From Tissierellales bacterium (GTDB lineage Bacteria > Bacillota_A > Clostridia > Tissierellales > JASKZW01): a DNA stretch of 6,803 nucleotides. How positions within the stretch are numbered: the first letter of the stretch is position 1; the number at the start of each line of letters is the position of its first letter. The stretch lies in contig JASKZW010000113.1 in the NCBI GenBank assembly GCA_030147425.1, positions 1 to 6,803 of the forward strand, in the 5' to 3' direction. A program made the position numbers and the translations under genes. The notes under the pieces are model-generated. The model was not told the DNA's origin. It did no database searches and was given only the letters and a program-made list of their open reading frames with translations. Below are positions 6,701-6,803 of this stretch, in pieces.

Positions 6701-6803
6701 TTAGGGGTGGTACTTTATGGGCACCATTGGCTTATACTATAATCTTTGGTCTTTTAGTATCATCAGTTTTAACCATGCTTGTTATACCTGCAGCCTATGT
6801 TAT
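3754..6803 (+). CDS. RND-superfamily efflux transporter permease (AcrB/HAE1-like), 3' end cut by window, TM4 Asp-Asp replaced by Ala-Asn
   Basis: The frame is open from 3754 to the window edge, giving 1016 residues. Family lengths near 1000-1050 suggest only a short C-terminal tail is missing. The start overlaps the adaptor stop by 8 bp. The layout is that of an RND pump: TM1 (about 10-28); a large periplasmic porter/docking domain (30-328, with VYPGGTPEDIERLIVKPLEDKI); TM2-TM6 (about 331-482); a basic cytoplasmic loop (about 485-535, KRRKKK); TM7 (about 536-556); a second periplasmic domain (557-862, ending in the typical YEFGGESEDRAE); and TM8-TM12 (about 866-1014). Hallmarks are PILTSTLTTVASFAPL after TM4, GIVVNNGIVLLDF in TM10 and RLRPIMIG in TM11. 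Against AcrB, the proton-relay pair D407/D408 aligns with Ala396-Asn397 (LLVANAIVANDN), K940 with Asn933 and T978 with Gly970, while R971 is kept as Arg963. No stop or frameshift is seen, so the gene looks functional. It may export small molecules, lipids or peptides; substrate and energy source are unknown. Confidence 0.93.
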   Translation, partial: MIKWCIDNKSIIAIISLFIIIVGAYIYVTMERQENPNVVSPGALVMGVYPGGTPEDIERLIVKPLEDKINETPNIKLMESYSLDNAGVIIVRLVDLSDDEISETWDTLKEKVDEAELPENAWEPTVNTELADTYGMLFTVRGEDYSYEALKSVADELKGKIERIDGVASVDIDGHVPDEIHINLDLQRMKNLKVSMTQIGTVLKARNINIPGGSLKLGESNVPVSTTGEYESIDDIKNTIVSMSEAGNTIYLKDIADIVTAEGERDIYINSNGERALLLTLKYEEERNVVVIGEEVKKAIAEFNKGLSDDMNVDIITDQSKYVEDSVEDFKGNLVSAIVLVVVVVLITMGFRSALVVSSAIPITVMTTFVFMGIMGIVLHQVSIASLIVCLGLLVANAIVANDNMYLYLSREGVDRDTAIIEAVEDVKIPILTSTLTTVASFAPLLLMEGVAGKFIKDLPIMVTIALMSSYLISLTVVPAMGHKFLEGAHERELKVYKRRKKKTEGSKHNITILQRVQQVFLRLYESVLSVVMKVPRTTIILSVVALILSGFLIPSLGLQLFPFVDRDQYVIDLTLKEGTTIEKTYEVVREMEKLLLEDDGVETILSKAGDGIPKFYTSFFGNQPASNQAQFVVNGRVADIEKIQRKLDSNIPGARIEVKQLENAIPVDLPVQVRVSGEDVNVLQDIAIDIKNIMEEIEEGQHVQDNYGLKTMKMDLDVDHDKAMMVGLTNYDISATVRMAINGLEMTKLRPVDSEDDVPVILRIPQDEKYSTDMLDNIFVTSQITEQNVPIGQFAELKNYFATNKILRRNRARTITVGLHPKPGYTSAEVLDIVQEKMADFEVPDGYTYEFGGESEDRAETFESMVAPFIVSIALIYVILMFQFSDLLQPLIIMGTIPLSFIGVIWGLKITGYPLGFMSMMGAISLMGIVVNNGIVLLDFINVLRKRGYTVDEAVKEASTARLRPIMIGMVTTVIGLVPMGLRGGTLWAPLAYTIIFGLLVSSVLTMLVIPAAYV

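Overview
The window comes from a low-GC bacterium. Codon use favours ATA, AGA, TTA and GTA, Shine-Dalgarno sites are strong, and a classic TTGACA-17-TATAGT promoter is present. All five genes are on the + strand. This fits an anaerobic member of the Bacillota (Clostridia/Tissierellia-like), but the species cannot be named from sequence alone. The two end genes are cut by the window edges.

Layout. At 1-615 is the 3' part of a glycerophosphodiester phosphodiesterase (GDPD), closed by a clear intrinsic terminator (622-646). At 660-688 is a near-consensus sigma-A promoter, followed by a leader of about 70 nt with a small hairpin. It drives a 101-codon gene (765-1070) that encodes only the two DNA-binding helix-turn-helix modules of an IS21-type IstA transposase, with no catalytic domain. 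The 89 bp gap after it holds a weak terminator-like hairpin and AT-rich sequence with inverted repeats. Then comes a compact three-gene operon: a TolC-family protein (1160-2575), a lipoprotein membrane-fusion adaptor (2592-3761) and an RND-superfamily inner-membrane transporter (3754 to beyond the right edge). Gaps in the operon are 16 bp and an 8 bp overlap.

How the genes work together. The operon has the gene set of a tripartite RND pump: transporter, adaptor and TolC-like channel. Two features depart from the textbook pump. The RND transporter has Ala-Asn in TM4 where AcrB-type proton-driven pumps have Asp-Asp (AcrB D407/D408), and it lacks further relay residues in TM10/TM11. The TolC-family protein is almost wholly helical and seems to lack the beta-hairpin segments that form the outer-membrane barrel. 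Together they suggest a variant tripartite system, perhaps adapted to a cell without a conventional outer membrane or energised differently. The catalytic-domain-less IstA-like protein directly upstream has its own promoter and is a candidate domesticated regulator. These functional readings are inference.
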